Positions 25,331 to 33,382 of a stretch of DNA of 64,000 nucleotides are shown in pieces (positions within the stretch are counted from its first letter, which is position 1; every line of letters starts with the position of its first letter). Both the position numbers and the translations under genes were made by a program. The notes beneath the pieces were generated by a model. That model ran no database searches, was not told the DNA's origin, and was given only the letters and a program-made list of their open reading frames with translations. Where the stretch lies: NCBI RefSeq assembly GCF_028737255.1, contig NZ_JAQZAN010000016.1:1-64000 (forward strand). Direction: 5' to 3'. The DNA is from Actinomycetospora straminea (lineage in GTDB: Bacteria > Actinomycetota > Actinomycetes > Mycobacteriales > Pseudonocardiaceae).

Positions 25331-26620
25331 TTGACGACCACACCCGTCACCCCGACCGCCCCCGACACCGCCACGTTCGCGGGCCGGCACGTCCTCGCCG
25401 AGCTGCGCGGGGTCGACGCCGCGCTCCTCGGCGACGAGCACCGGGTGGCCGACGCCCTGCGTCGCGCCCTCGACGCCGGCGGCGCGACCGTCCTCGACGT
25501 CGTGGCGCACCGGTTCGAGCCCCAGGGCACGACCGTCCTGGCCCTGCTCGCCGAGTCGCACGCGTCGGTGCACACCTATCCCGAGGCGTCGGCGGCGTTC
25601 GTCGACGTCTTCACGTGCGGCGTGCAGGCCGACCCCGAGCTGGTGGTCGACGCGCTGGGCCGGGAGCTGGAGGCGCGGGAGGTGCGGGCCCAGGTCGTGG
25701 CCCGCGGGGCCGGACTCGCGCCCGCGACCGGGGGCCGGGAGGTCGACGAGCCGCTCGCCGCGGGGATGCGACGGCGCTGGCGCCTCGACGAGGTGCTCTG
25801 GCGGGGGCGCACGGAGTGGCAGGACATGGTGGTCGCCCGGACCGCGCAGGGGATCTCGCTCTTCTGCGACGGCGAGCGCCAGTCCACCGAGGCGAGCCAG
25901 CTCGTCTACCACGAGGCCCTCGCCGTGCCACCGATGCTGCTCGCCGACGAGCTGCGCTCGGTGCTGGTCGTCGGGTCGTCGGAGGGCGTGGTCTCCCAGC
26001 TCGCCGTCGCCGCGGGGGCCACCCGCGTCGACCACGTCGACATCGACACCGAGTGCGTCCGCCGCTGCGCCGAGCTCCTCCCCTACGGCTACACCCCCGA
26101 GGAGCTCGCTCTCGCGGAACGAGCCGCCGAGCGCGGCGACGGCCCGGTGCGGATGCACTACGCCGACGGCTGGCAGTTCCTCGCCGACGCCGCCGCGCGC
26201 GGCGACCGGTGGGACGTCGTGATCGTCGATCTCCCCGACGAGCCCGTCGAGGTCACCGATCCGGCCCAGCACGCCCGCCTCTACGGCGCCGAGTTCCTGC
26301 AGCGGTGCCGCGACGTCCTCGCCCCCGGCGGCGTCGTCTGCTCGCAGGCCGGCTGCCCGACGCTGTGGCGCAACGACACCCTCGGGCGCATGACGCGGCG
26401 CTTCGACGACGTCTTCGCCACCGTGATGCCGTACTGCTCCGACGAGCACGAGTGGGCGTACCTGAGCGGACGCGTGGACGAGGTCGACGACCCCGTCGAG
26501 CTCGCGATCTCCCGCCTCGACCGCTTCCCGGCGCTGACGTCCCTCGACGCCGGCGCCCTGCGCCGGGGCGCGGTCCTGCCGTTCGCCCTGCGGGCCCCCG
26601 AGCGCGTCGCCGCGCCCTGA
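25331..26620 (+). CDS. Fused S-adenosylmethionine decarboxylase-spermidine synthase
   Basis: This 429-residue fusion has a SpeD-type AdoMet decarboxylase domain at about residues 15-125. The self-cleavage site is Glu75-Ser76 in LLAESHASVHTYPE, where Ser becomes the pyruvoyl group, and Cys96 in VDVFTCG. A SpeE-type aminopropyltransferase occupies about residues 135-400, with FCDGERQSTEASQLVYHEAL, the SAM-type loop VLVVGSSEGVVSQ and the catalytic Asp region VIVDLPDEP. It would make decarboxylated AdoMet and pass the aminopropyl group to a diamine. TTG at 25331 has AGAAGG five bases upstream; GTG at 25325 is the alternative. It lies 13-19 bases after the decarboxylase gene. Confidence 0.88.
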   Translation: MTTTPVTPTAPDTATFAGRHVLAELRGVDAALLGDEHRVADALRRALDAGGATVLDVVAHRFEPQGTTVLALLAESHASVHTYPEASAAFVDVFTCGVQADPELVVDALGRELEAREVRAQVVARGAGLAPATGGREVDEPLAAGMRRRWRLDEVLWRGRTEWQDMVVARTAQGISLFCDGERQSTEASQLVYHEALAVPPMLLADELRSVLVVGSSEGVVSQLAVAAGATRVDHVDIDTECVRRCAELLPYGYTPEELALAERAAERGDGPVRMHYADGWQFLADAAARGDRWDVVIVDLPDEPVEVTDPAQHARLYGAEFLQRCRDVLAPGGVVCSQAGCPTLWRNDTLGRMTRRFDDVFATVMPYCSDEHEWAYLSGRVDEVDDPVELAISRLDRFPALTSLDAGALRRGAVLPFALRAPERVAAP

Positions 26621-26635
26621 CCGGTCGCCCCCGGA

Positions 26636-26672
26636 CCACGGTCACGCACCACCGACGGTGTGCCGACCGTGG
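26636..26672. terminator. Bidirectional hairpin after the polyamine operon
   Basis: CCACGGTC pairs with GACCGTGG across an inner imperfect GCACCACCG/CGGTGTGC stem. It lies between the convergent ends at 26620 and 26719. Confidence 0.6.
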
Positions 26673-26718
26673 CCTGGTGGAGCGGCTCGGCACCCGCCTC
26701 GCCGGGGACCGGCGTCGC

Positions 26719-27132
26719 TCACGCCCCTGACAGCGCCGCCGCCAGCTTCTCCGGGATGCCCGGGGCCTTCGACCACGCGCCCGTCGCCTCGTCCTTCACC
26801 ACGACGACGTAGACGTTGCGCCCCGTCACGGCCACCTCGTCCGCCGAGCGGTAGACGCTGAACCCGAGCGTGAAGCTCGTCGTCCCCTGCCGCTCGCAGA
26901 CGACCTCGACCCGGGCGTCGTCGCGCCAGCGCACCGACCCGCGGTAGTCGAGCTCCGAGTGCACGACCATGACGTCCACGCCCGCCGCGATGAGGTCGGG
27001 GTAGGACATCCCGGCGTGGTCGAGGAAGCCGGTGAAGGCCTCGTCGAACCACGTCAGGTAGTGCCCGTTGAACACGACGCCCTGCTGGTCGACCTCCGCG
27101 TAGCGCGGGACCACCGGGAACGAGTAGGTCAC
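26719..27132 (-). CDS. Hotdog-fold acyl-CoA thioesterase (4HBT family)
   Basis: This 137-residue thioesterase has the 4HBT signature VPRYAEVDQQGVVFNGHYLTWFDEAF, which includes the catalytic-region Asp and the following Gly-His. Central-helix and strand motifs VVHSELDYRGSVRWRDDARV and TGRNVYVVVVKDEATG follow. It hydrolyses acyl-CoA thioesters. Its GTG overlaps the stop of the acyl-CoA synthetase upstream (GTGA), so synthesis and hydrolysis of a shared acyl-CoA are coupled. Chain length is not evident. Confidence 0.9.
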   Translation of the reverse strand: MTYSFPVVPRYAEVDQQGVVFNGHYLTWFDEAFTGFLDHAGMSYPDLIAAGVDVMVVHSELDYRGSVRWRDDARVEVVCERQGTTSFTLGFSVYRSADEVAVTGRNVYVVVVKDEATGAWSKAPGIPEKLAAALSGA

Positions 27133-28856
27133 GCGCGCAGCTCCGGGAAATCCTCGTCCCGGTACTCGCCCTCGGGCGCGGCGCCGGCGGACGGGTCGGA
27201 GCGCAGGTCGGTCTCGCGGGTCCGCAGCTCGACGCGGCGGATCTTCCCGGAGATCGTCTTCGGGAGCTCGTAGAACTCCAGGCGCCGCACGCGCTTGTAG
27301 GCCGGCAGGTTCTCCCGCGCGTGGCGCAGGATCGCCAGCGCGGTCTCGCGCGACGCCTCGTACCGCGACGAGAGCACCACGTAGGCCTTGGGCACGGCCA
27401 GGCGCAGCGGGTCGGGCGAGGGCACGACGGCGGCCTCGGCGACGGCCTCGTGCTCGATGAGCACGCTCTCGAGCTCGAACGGGCTGATGCGGTAGTCCGA
27501 CGCCTTGAACACGTCGTCGGAGCGGCCGATGTAGGTGATGTAGCCGTCCGCGTCGCGGGAGCCGACGTCGCCGGTGTGGTACAGCCCGTCGCGCACGACC
27601 TCGTCGTTGCGCTCCGGGTCGTCCTTGTAGCCGACCATCAGCCCCAGCGGGCGCGCCGCGAGGTCGATGCAGATCTCGCCCTCGTCGCCGCGCTCCCCGG
27701 TGACCGGGTCGACCAGCACGATGGGGTAGCCGGGCAGCGGCCGCCCCATCGAGCCGTCCTTGACGGGCTGCCCGGGCGGGTTGCCGATCTGCAGCGTCGA
27801 CTCGGTCTGCCCGAACCCGTCGCGGATCGTCATGCCCCAGGCCTCGCGGACCTGCTCGATGACCTCGGGGTTCAGCGGCTCCCCGGCCCCGACCAGCTCG
27901 CGCGTCGGCACCTGCACGCGCGTGAGGTCGGCCTGGATGAGCATGCGCCACACGGTGGGCGGCGCGCAGAACGTGCTGACGCCCTTCTCGACCATGACGT
28001 CGAGCAGCCGGTCCGCGTCGAACTTCGTGTAGTTGTAGATGAAGATCGTCGCCTCGGCGATCCACGGCGCGAAGACGTTCGACCACGCGTGCTTGGCCCA
28101 GCCCGGCGAGGCGACGTTGAGGTGCACGTCGCCCGGCTGCAGGCCGATCCAGTACATCGTCGACAGGTGGCCGACGGGGTAGCTCGTGTGCGTGTGCTCG
28201 ACGAGCTTGGGCTTCGCGGTCGTGCCGCTCGTGAAGTAGAGCAGCAGCGTGTCGCTGCCCTTGGTCGGCCCGTCGGGGGCGAACTCCGCGGGCGCGTCGT
28301 ACGCGGCGGCGAAGTCCAGCCACGGCTCGGTGATGCGATCCCCGACGGCGATGCGCGTGTAGTCGCCGGGCACGTCGTCGAACTTGTCGACGTCGACGTC
28401 GCGGACCACGACGTGGCGCGCGTGCCCGCGGTCGATGCGGTCGCGCAGGTCGGCCGGGCCGAGCATCGGCGTCGAGGGGATGAGGATCGCGCCGAGCTTC
28501 ATCGCGGCGAGGATCGTCTCCCACAGCTCGACCTGGTTGGCGAGCATGAGGATGATCCGGTCGCCGCGGCCGACGCCCTGGGCGCGCAGCCAGTTCGCGA
28601 CGCGGTTGGAGCGCTCGCTCATGTCGGCGAACGAGTACTTCTGCTCGCGCCCGTCCTCCTCGACGATCCACAGCGCCGGGCGCTGGGCGGTGCCGGGGTC
28701 GGCGCCGATGGCGTCGAAGTGCTCGAGGGCCCAGTTGAACTCGTCGAGCTGCGGCCAGGCGAAGTCCCGCATCGCGGCGTCGAGGTCCTCGCGCCGCTCC
28801 AGCAGCAGGTCCCGCGCCCGGCGGAACTCGGTCGCGGCCTTGCTGAGCTCGGACAC
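27129..28856 (-). CDS. AMP-forming acyl-CoA synthetase
   Basis: This 575-residue adenylate-forming ligase activates a carboxylic acid with ATP and joins it to CoA. Motifs are the P-loop LLYFTSGTTAKPKLVEHTHT, GFGQTES (motif A5), YHTGDVGSRDADGYITYIGR (A7/A8) and PKTISGKIRRVELR with the catalytic Lys. Its long N-terminal region with FNWALEHFDAIG is typical of medium-chain or aromatic acid-CoA ligases. I chose GTG at 28856, with GGGGAGGG about 8 bases upstream; an ATG at 28913 lacks support. It forms an operon with the thioesterase. Confidence 0.92.
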   Translation of the reverse strand: MSELSKAATEFRRARDLLLERREDLDAAMRDFAWPQLDEFNWALEHFDAIGADPGTAQRPALWIVEEDGREQKYSFADMSERSNRVANWLRAQGVGRGDRIILMLANQVELWETILAAMKLGAILIPSTPMLGPADLRDRIDRGHARHVVVRDVDVDKFDDVPGDYTRIAVGDRITEPWLDFAAAYDAPAEFAPDGPTKGSDTLLLYFTSGTTAKPKLVEHTHTSYPVGHLSTMYWIGLQPGDVHLNVASPGWAKHAWSNVFAPWIAEATIFIYNYTKFDADRLLDVMVEKGVSTFCAPPTVWRMLIQADLTRVQVPTRELVGAGEPLNPEVIEQVREAWGMTIRDGFGQTESTLQIGNPPGQPVKDGSMGRPLPGYPIVLVDPVTGERGDEGEICIDLAARPLGLMVGYKDDPERNDEVVRDGLYHTGDVGSRDADGYITYIGRSDDVFKASDYRISPFELESVLIEHEAVAEAAVVPSPDPLRLAVPKAYVVLSSRYEASRETALAILRHARENLPAYKRVRRLEFYELPKTISGKIRRVELRTRETDLRSDPSAGAAPEGEYRDEDFPELRA

Positions 28857-28946
28857 GGAAGGACCCTCCCCTGAGACACCGATGGCCGAGGCGGTTTCTA
28901 CCACCTCGGCCACCGCACCCGGGAGACGAAGCGCCCCCGCCGGGCC

Positions 28947-29168
28947 CTACCGGAAGAGCTTGCGCAGGATCAGCAGCCCCACGAGCGCGCCCGCGGCGTA
29001 CACGGCGTACTTCACGCGGGGGTCGGCCCACTTCTGCGCGGCCATCTCCTTGCCCTGCTCCGAGAGGCGCTGGGGATTCGCCCGCTCGGAGAGCTCGTCG
29101 AGGGCGCCGGCCAGCGCCTCGCGGGCCTGCTGGATGTCTCTCTCGATGGCGTCCGTGTCCCGTGCCAC
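28947..29168 (-). CDS. DUF3618 membrane-anchored protein
   Basis: This 73-residue protein starts with ARDTDAIERDIQQAREALAGALDELSERANP, the amphipathic helix typical of DUF3618. It ends with a C-terminal membrane helix (KYAVYAAGALVGLLILRKLF). GTG at 29168 is preceded by GGGAGGT. The family is common in actinomycetes and of unknown function, possibly linked to cell-envelope stress. It is divergent from bcp. Confidence 0.88.
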   Translation of the reverse strand: MARDTDAIERDIQQAREALAGALDELSERANPQRLSEQGKEMAAQKWADPRVKYAVYAAGALVGLLILRKLFR

Positions 29169-29239
29169 GGCACCTCCCTTGGTCGTCTCCTCGCCCGGAC
29201 GGTCCTCGCTGGGGAGGCGACCGGTGTGTGGTCGGCGGC

Positions 29240-29245
29240 TATCCT
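29240..29245 (+). promoter_or_regulatory. Putative -10 box, leaderless bcp
   Basis: TATCCT lies 8 bases before the GTG at 29254, with no ribosome site. Confidence 0.5.
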
Positions 29246-29253
29246 GCCCGCCC

Positions 29254-29727
29254 GTGACCGCCGATACCCGCCTGACCCCCGGTCAACCCGCCCCTGACTT
29301 CTCGCTCACCTCCGATCGTGGCGGGACGGTGTCGCTGGCGGACTTCCGGGGACGCCGCGTCCTCGTGTACTTCTACCCGGCCGCCATGACCCCGGGGTGC
29401 ACCAAGGAGGCCTGCGACTTCCGGGACAACCTGGCGACGTTCAACGACGCCGACGTGGCGGTGCTGGGCATCTCGCCGGACAAGCCCGAGAAGCTCGCGA
29501 AGTTCCGCGACAAGGAGGAGCTGACCTTCCCGCTGCTCTCCGACCCGGACAAGTCGGTGATGCAGGCCTGGGGCGCCTGGGGCGAGAAGACGATGTACGG
29601 CAGGACCACGACCGGCGTCATCCGCTCGACCTTTCTCGTCGACGCCGACGGGTTGGTCGAGGAGGCCCAGTACGGGGTCAAGGCCACCGGGCACGTGGGC
29701 CGGCTGCTGCGGGATCTGAAGCTGTAG
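29254..29727 (+). CDS. bcp: Thiol peroxidase / peroxiredoxin Bcp
   Basis: This 157-residue peroxiredoxin Q/Bcp reduces hydrogen and organic peroxides using thioredoxin-like donors. The peroxidatic Cys is in PAAMTPGCTKEACDFRD near residues 40-56. The resolving Cys is five residues later, as in atypical 2-Cys Bcp. Substrate-side residues TFPLLSDPDKSVMQAWGAWGEK are conserved. GTG at 29254 follows a TATCCT box and fits leaderless translation. A tRNA gene follows on the other strand. Confidence 0.95.
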   Translation: MTADTRLTPGQPAPDFSLTSDRGGTVSLADFRGRRVLVYFYPAAMTPGCTKEACDFRDNLATFNDADVAVLGISPDKPEKLAKFRDKEELTFPLLSDPDKSVMQAWGAWGEKTMYGRTTTGVIRSTFLVDADGLVEEAQYGVKATGHVGRLLRDLKL

Positions 29728-29731
29728 AGGG

Positions 29732-29805
29732 TGCCGGCGGAGGGATTCGAACCCACACTGTCGCGGTCCTAGGCCGCGTGCCTCCTGCCGTTGGGCTACG
29801 CCGGC
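29732..29805 (-). tRNA. tRNA with atypical anticodon loop (UAG by folding)
   Basis: The 74-nt cloverleaf has acceptor GCCGGCG/CGCCGGC, D-arm GCC/GGC, T-loop TTCGAAT and anticodon stem CGCGG/CCGCG closing the loop CCTAGGA. CCA is not encoded. Standard numbering puts UAG at 34-36 (Leu, CUA codon), but base 33 is C instead of U, and the variable loop is only five bases, unlike class II tRNA-Leu. The T-stem has one mismatch. The amino acid cannot be assigned with confidence. It is either an unusual functional tRNA or a decayed one. Confidence 0.7.
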
Positions 29806-29817
29806 TCTGCCATTGGT

Positions 29818-30462
29818 CTACCTCTTCCGGCCGCGGGAGCACCACGTCTCGGTCTGTGAGTGACAGTTGGCGCAGAGGATACGGAGGTTCTCGAGGCGGT
29901 TGTCGGTGTGGTCGCCGTTGATGTGGTCGAGTTGGAGCGAGAGAGGCCGACCCAACCACTCCGAGAGCCCGCAGACCTCGCACCGCTCCTCCTTGAGTCC
30001 GGCCTTGACGAGCCTCGCCCGCAGCTTCGCCGAAGAGATCACCGACCCCACCACGAGCAACTCCTCCAGCGGTCGCGCGCCGCGACCGGGAAACGTCCTC
30101 CCGCGCGCCGACGCCCGGCCGGTGAAGAGGGACGTATCGAGGCCGAGGTGTGCGATTCGGGCGCTGATGTAGCGGTGCATCCCGCCGCTCGGCCGGTAGC
30201 CGAGCTCGCGGAGGACGTCGGACGTCGTGGTGACGCGTCGGACCACGTCAGCGAGGTCGCCGTCGGTCCAGTCGCCCCGGCGACGCGTCCGTGGCGTCAG
30301 GTCGAGATGCGAGGTGTCGAGACCGAGTCGGCGGATGTGGCCGAGGAGCACGTGATAGCCACCCGGCACGATGCCGAGGGCGATGTGCACCTGACGCAGG
30401 TTGGAGCTCGCGGCGACAGCGTCGCGGAGCTGCTCGTCGGTCCAGGGGCGCGGGCGCGGCAT
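29818..30462 (-). CDS. HNH endonuclease family protein
   Basis: This 214-residue protein has N-terminal helix-turn-helix-like repeats (two stretches with a WTD..L pattern near residues 7 and 65), which probably bind DNA. Its C-terminal HNH/zinc motif is CEVCGLSEW...LQLDHINGD...DNRLENLRILCANCH, with the metal Cys pairs and catalytic His present. It lies directly upstream of, and co-directional with, the atypical tRNA, a position common for mobile or phage-derived nucleases. Its role could be homing, restriction or phage packaging; none is proven. Confidence 0.82.
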   Translation of the reverse strand: MPRPRPWTDEQLRDAVAASSNLRQVHIALGIVPGGYHVLLGHIRRLGLDTSHLDLTPRTRRRGDWTDGDLADVVRRVTTTSDVLRELGYRPSGGMHRYISARIAHLGLDTSLFTGRASARGRTFPGRGARPLEELLVVGSVISSAKLRARLVKAGLKEERCEVCGLSEWLGRPLSLQLDHINGDHTDNRLENLRILCANCHSQTETWCSRGRKR

Positions 30463-30514
30463 GGCCCCATCATCATCGAACGCGTGTTCGAATGAGGCCG
30501 GTTCCGCAGAACTC

Positions 30515-31345
30515 CTAGAGGAACGCCCGCACCGCCGCGGCGACCTCGTTCGCCGCCTCCAGCGGCACGAAGTGCCCGACGTCCTCGAGGTGCGACACCC
30601 CGCGCAGGTCGGTGAACGCCTGCTCCAGCCCCTCGGCCAGTCGCGGCGGGAAGAGCGGGTCCTGGTCGCCCCAGAGCACCGTCGTCGGCACGGTGACCGG
30701 GGCGGGCGGGTCCTGCCCGCGCATCGCGAGCGCCGTGCGCAGCGTCGCCGACCCCGAGCGGTACCAGTTCACCGACACCGTGAAGGCGCCCGGCCGCGCG
30801 TAGGCCTCCACGAGGTCGTCGGTGACCGCCGCGATCCCCCGGTGACCCCAGCGCGACCAGAAGTGCTCCAGGTACGCGCGGACGTTCGCCGCGGACCCGT
30901 CGATCATGTTCTCGACCAGCTCGAGCTGGTGGAAGTCCTGGTACCAGAAATTGGCGCGGTGGTCGTCGTCGAGCGCCGCCCGCGCCGCGCCGGGGTGGAT
31001 GGCGTTGCCGAGCACCAGCGCGCGCACGCGCTCGGGGCGGGTCCGCGCGAGGTGGGTCGCCGTCGTCCCGCCGACGTCGTAGCCGACGAGGACGGCGTCG
31101 TCGAACCCGAGGTGGTCCATCACCTCGAGCACCGCGGTGCCCTGGGCGTCGCGGCCGAAGTCCGAGGCCGGCCGCTGCTCGTCTCCGGGGGCGAACGACG
31201 CCCCGAACCCCAGCAGGTCCGGCACCACGACCTGCGCGTCGCGCTCGAGCAGCGGCAGCAGGGCGCGGTAGTCGCTCGCGGCCCCGGGCCAGCCGTGCAG
31301 GCAGACCACCGGGACACCGTTGCCCTCGTGCGCGTAGGCGATCAC
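30515..31345 (-). CDS. Alpha/beta hydrolase, epoxide-hydrolase-like
   Basis: This 276-residue alpha/beta hydrolase has an Asp-type nucleophile in VGYDVGGTTA and the oxyanion motif HGWPGAASDY. The acid is in LWGDQDPLFP and the His in DVGHFVPLE. HGxP plus an Asp nucleophile is the pattern of epoxide hydrolases and haloalkane dehalogenases. No halide-binding Trp pair is obvious, so I lean to epoxide hydrolase. GTG 31345 has GGAGG seven bases upstream and overlaps the methyltransferase stop (GTGA). Confidence 0.87.
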   Translation of the reverse strand: MIAYAHEGNGVPVVCLHGWPGAASDYRALLPLLERDAQVVVPDLLGFGASFAPGDEQRPASDFGRDAQGTAVLEVMDHLGFDDAVLVGYDVGGTTATHLARTRPERVRALVLGNAIHPGAARAALDDDHRANFWYQDFHQLELVENMIDGSAANVRAYLEHFWSRWGHRGIAAVTDDLVEAYARPGAFTVSVNWYRSGSATLRTALAMRGQDPPAPVTVPTTVLWGDQDPLFPPRLAEGLEQAFTDLRGVSHLEDVGHFVPLEAANEVAAAVRAFL

Positions 31346-31944
31346 GATGCAGCCTCCGATCCCGCCACGGACAGCACCCGGAAACCCGCGTGCGACGAAT
31401 GGCGTCGTGTCGTGTACCCCTGCTCTCCCAACCACCGGGCCAGCGAGTCCGAGCCGAGGTTCTTGCTGACGACCAGGTACGACGACCCGTCGATGCGCGG
31501 CAGCCAGCGCAGCAGCAGCTCGTGCAGCGCGGCCTTGCCCGACCGGATGGGCGGGTTGGACCACATCTCCGCGAAACGCACGTCCTGGGGAACCTCGTCG
31601 GGACGGCAGGCGCGGACGTTGGTCAGGCGGGCGGTCGCGGCGTTGGACCGCACGAGGTCCAGCGCGCGGTCGTTGACGTCGACCGCCCACACCGTCGACG
31701 CGGGCCGCTGCGCGGCGAGCCAGAGCGCGATCGGGCCGTAGCCGCAGCCGAGGTCGAGCAGGTCGCCGGTCTCCGCGGGATCAGGAGCGTTCTCGAGCAG
31801 CACGCGGGTGCCCTTGTCGAGACGGCCGCGGGCGAACACCCCGGCATCGGTCGTGAGGTCGAGCGCGACCCCGCCGATCTCGAGCCGGAAGGAGACCGGG
31901 TCGGAGGCCGACGTGGGCTGCTCGGAGAAGTACTGGTCGGTCAC
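31342..31944 (-). CDS. RsmC-like class I SAM-dependent methyltransferase
   Basis: This 200-residue enzyme has the SAM loop LLDLGCGYGPIALWLA near residue 63, the acidic VWAVDVNDRALDLV and the target-base motif WSNPPIRSGKAALHELL. The NPP plus I-R-x-G-K pattern matches RsmC/RlmG-type guanine-N2 rRNA methyltransferases (16S G1207 in E. coli). It follows rdgB by 7 bases and overlaps the hydrolase gene downstream, so it belongs to the rph-rdgB operon. The exact rRNA base is inferred from homology only. Confidence 0.9.
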   Translation of the reverse strand: MTDQYFSEQPTSASDPVSFRLEIGGVALDLTTDAGVFARGRLDKGTRVLLENAPDPAETGDLLDLGCGYGPIALWLAAQRPASTVWAVDVNDRALDLVRSNAATARLTNVRACRPDEVPQDVRFAEMWSNPPIRSGKAALHELLLRWLPRIDGSSYLVVSKNLGSDSLARWLGEQGYTTRRHSSHAGFRVLSVAGSEAAS

Positions 31945-31951
31945 GGCACCT

Positions 31952-32581
31952 CTAGGCCAGCTCGGACAGACGGGGGATCAGCGCCCGCAGCGCCTGCGCC
32001 CGGTGCGACACCGCGTCCTTCTCCTCCGGCGCCATCTCGGCCGACGTCCGCGACTCGCCCTCCGGCACGAACGCCGGGTCGTACCCGAAGCCGTTGGTCC
32101 CCCGCGGGAGGCGGATCAGGCTGCCGGCCCAGCGCTCGACGACGACGACCTCGCGGCCGTCGGGGTGCGCGGCGGCGGCGGCGCACACGAACGCCGCGCC
32201 GCGGCGCTCCTCGGGCACGTCGGCGGTCTGGTCGAGGACGAGCGCGAGGTTGCGGGCGTCGCGCTCGACCCGCGACCCCGCCCCGGATCCGATCGGACCC
32301 CGCCCCGACCAGCGCGCCGAGAGCACGCCCGGCATCCCGTTCAGCGCGTCGACGGCGAGCCCGGAGTCGTCGGCGACGGCCACGAGGCCGGTCGCCGCGG
32401 CGGCGTCCCGGGCCTTGGCCAGCGCGTTCTCCTCGAACGTCGCGCCGACCTCGGGCGCCTCGGGGAACTCGGGCACGTCGTCGAGCCCGAGGATCTCGAG
32501 GCCCTCGATCCCCTGGGCGGCCGTGAGACGCCGCAGCTCCGCGAGCTTGGCGTCGTTGCGCGTCGCGAGGAGGACCTTCAC
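31952..32581 (-). CDS. rdgB: dITP/XTP pyrophosphatase
   Basis: This 209-residue Ham1/RdgB-type enzyme removes deaminated purine triphosphates (dITP, XTP), preventing their misincorporation. Hallmarks are [48 protein letters not shown] and the C-terminal [13 protein letters not shown] with [11 protein letters not shown] 32581 overlaps the rph stop (GTGA), as in the mycobacterial rphA-rdgB pair. Confidence 0.95.
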   Translation of the reverse strand: MKVLLATRNDAKLAELRRLTAAQGIEGLEILGLDDVPEFPEAPEVGATFEENALAKARDAAAATGLVAVADDSGLAVDALNGMPGVLSARWSGRGPIGSGAGSRVERDARNLALVLDQTADVPEERRGAAFVCAAAAAHPDGREVVVVERWAGSLIRLPRGTNGFGYDPAFVPEGESRTSAEMAPEEKDAVSHRAQALRALIPRLSELA

Positions 32582-33321
32582 GGCAGCTCCCCCGGGTACG
32601 GCTCGGCGAGCGCGGCGACCTGCAGCTCGGTGAGCTGGGCGCAGCCGGCGAGCGCCGAGTCCAGCATGGCGTCGAGGGTCGCGCGCGTGTAGGTGGCGCC
32701 CTCGCCGGTGCCCTGGACCTCGACGAGCGTGCCCGTGTCGGTGGCGACGACGTTCATGTCGACCTCGGCCCGCGAGTCCTCCTCGTAGGGCAGGTCGAGG
32801 CGCACGCGCCCGTCGACGACCCCGACCGAGACGGCCGCGATCGAGCACGACAGCGGCTGCGGGTCGGCGAGGCGCTTGTGCGCGCGCAGCCAGGTCACGG
32901 CGTCGGCGAGGGCCACGTAGGCGCCGGTGATCGCCGCGGTGCGCGTGCCGCCGTCGGCCTGCAGGACGTCGCAGTCGACCTGGATGGTGTTCTCGCCGAG
33001 GGCGCGCAGGTCGATCGCCGCGCGCAGCGCCCGCCCGACCAGCCGGCTGATCTCGTGGGTGCGCCCGCCGACGCGGCCCTTGACCGACTCGCGGTCGCCG
33101 CGCGTGTGCGTCGCCGAGGGCAGCATCGCGTACTCCGCGGTGAGCCACCCCAGCCCGCTGCCCTGCCGCCAGCGCGGCACGCCCTCGGTGACGCTGGCCG
33201 CGCACAGCACCGTCGTCTGCCCGAACGAGACGAGCACCGACCCGGCCGGGTGCTGCTGGAACCCGCGGGTGATGCTGACCTCGCGGAGCTCGTCGTCCGC
33301 CCTGCCGTCGCTGCGTGCCAC
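32578..33321 (-). CDS. rph: Ribonuclease PH
   Basis: This 247-residue phosphorolytic 3'-5' exoribonuclease matures tRNA ends and turns over RNA. Features are [13 protein letters not shown], the basic RNA-binding stretch [19 protein letters not shown], and the phosphate/metal site [21 protein letters not shown] plus [20 protein letters not shown]. It starts with GTG, eight bases after a TAGGGT box (33330-33335, minus strand), so it is likely leaderless. It heads the rph-rdgB-methyltransferase-hydrolase operon. Confidence 0.96.
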   Translation of the reverse strand: MARSDGRADDELREVSITRGFQQHPAGSVLVSFGQTTVLCAASVTEGVPRWRQGSGLGWLTAEYAMLPSATHTRGDRESVKGRVGGRTHEISRLVGRALRAAIDLRALGENTIQVDCDVLQADGGTRTAAITGAYVALADAVTWLRAHKRLADPQPLSCSIAAVSVGVVDGRVRLDLPYEEDSRAEVDMNVVATDTGTLVEVQGTGEGATYTRATLDAMLDSALAGCAQLTELQVAALAEPYPGELP

Positions 33322-33329
33322 GGGCGACC

Positions 33330-33335
33330 ACCCTA
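33330..33335 (-). promoter_or_regulatory. Putative -10 box, leaderless rph
   Basis: TAGGGT on the minus strand lies 8 bases before the GTG at 33321. Confidence 0.5.
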
Positions 33336-33368
33336 GGTCTCACCCGGCACCGCCCCGGTCGTCGGGCC

Positions 33369-33374
33369 TAGCCT
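33369..33374 (+). promoter_or_regulatory. Putative -10 box, leaderless MFS gene
   Basis: TAGCCT lies 8 bases before the GTG at 33383. The spacer is nearly the same as the one before dinG. Confidence 0.5.
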
Positions 33375-33382
33375 GGACCGTC

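Noticed and set aside
30291-30518. Small plus-strand gene ending at a CTAG opposite the hydrolase stop
   Set aside because: It overlaps the HNH gene in antisense and shows no motif or ribosome site, so it is not counted as a fourth CTAG pair.
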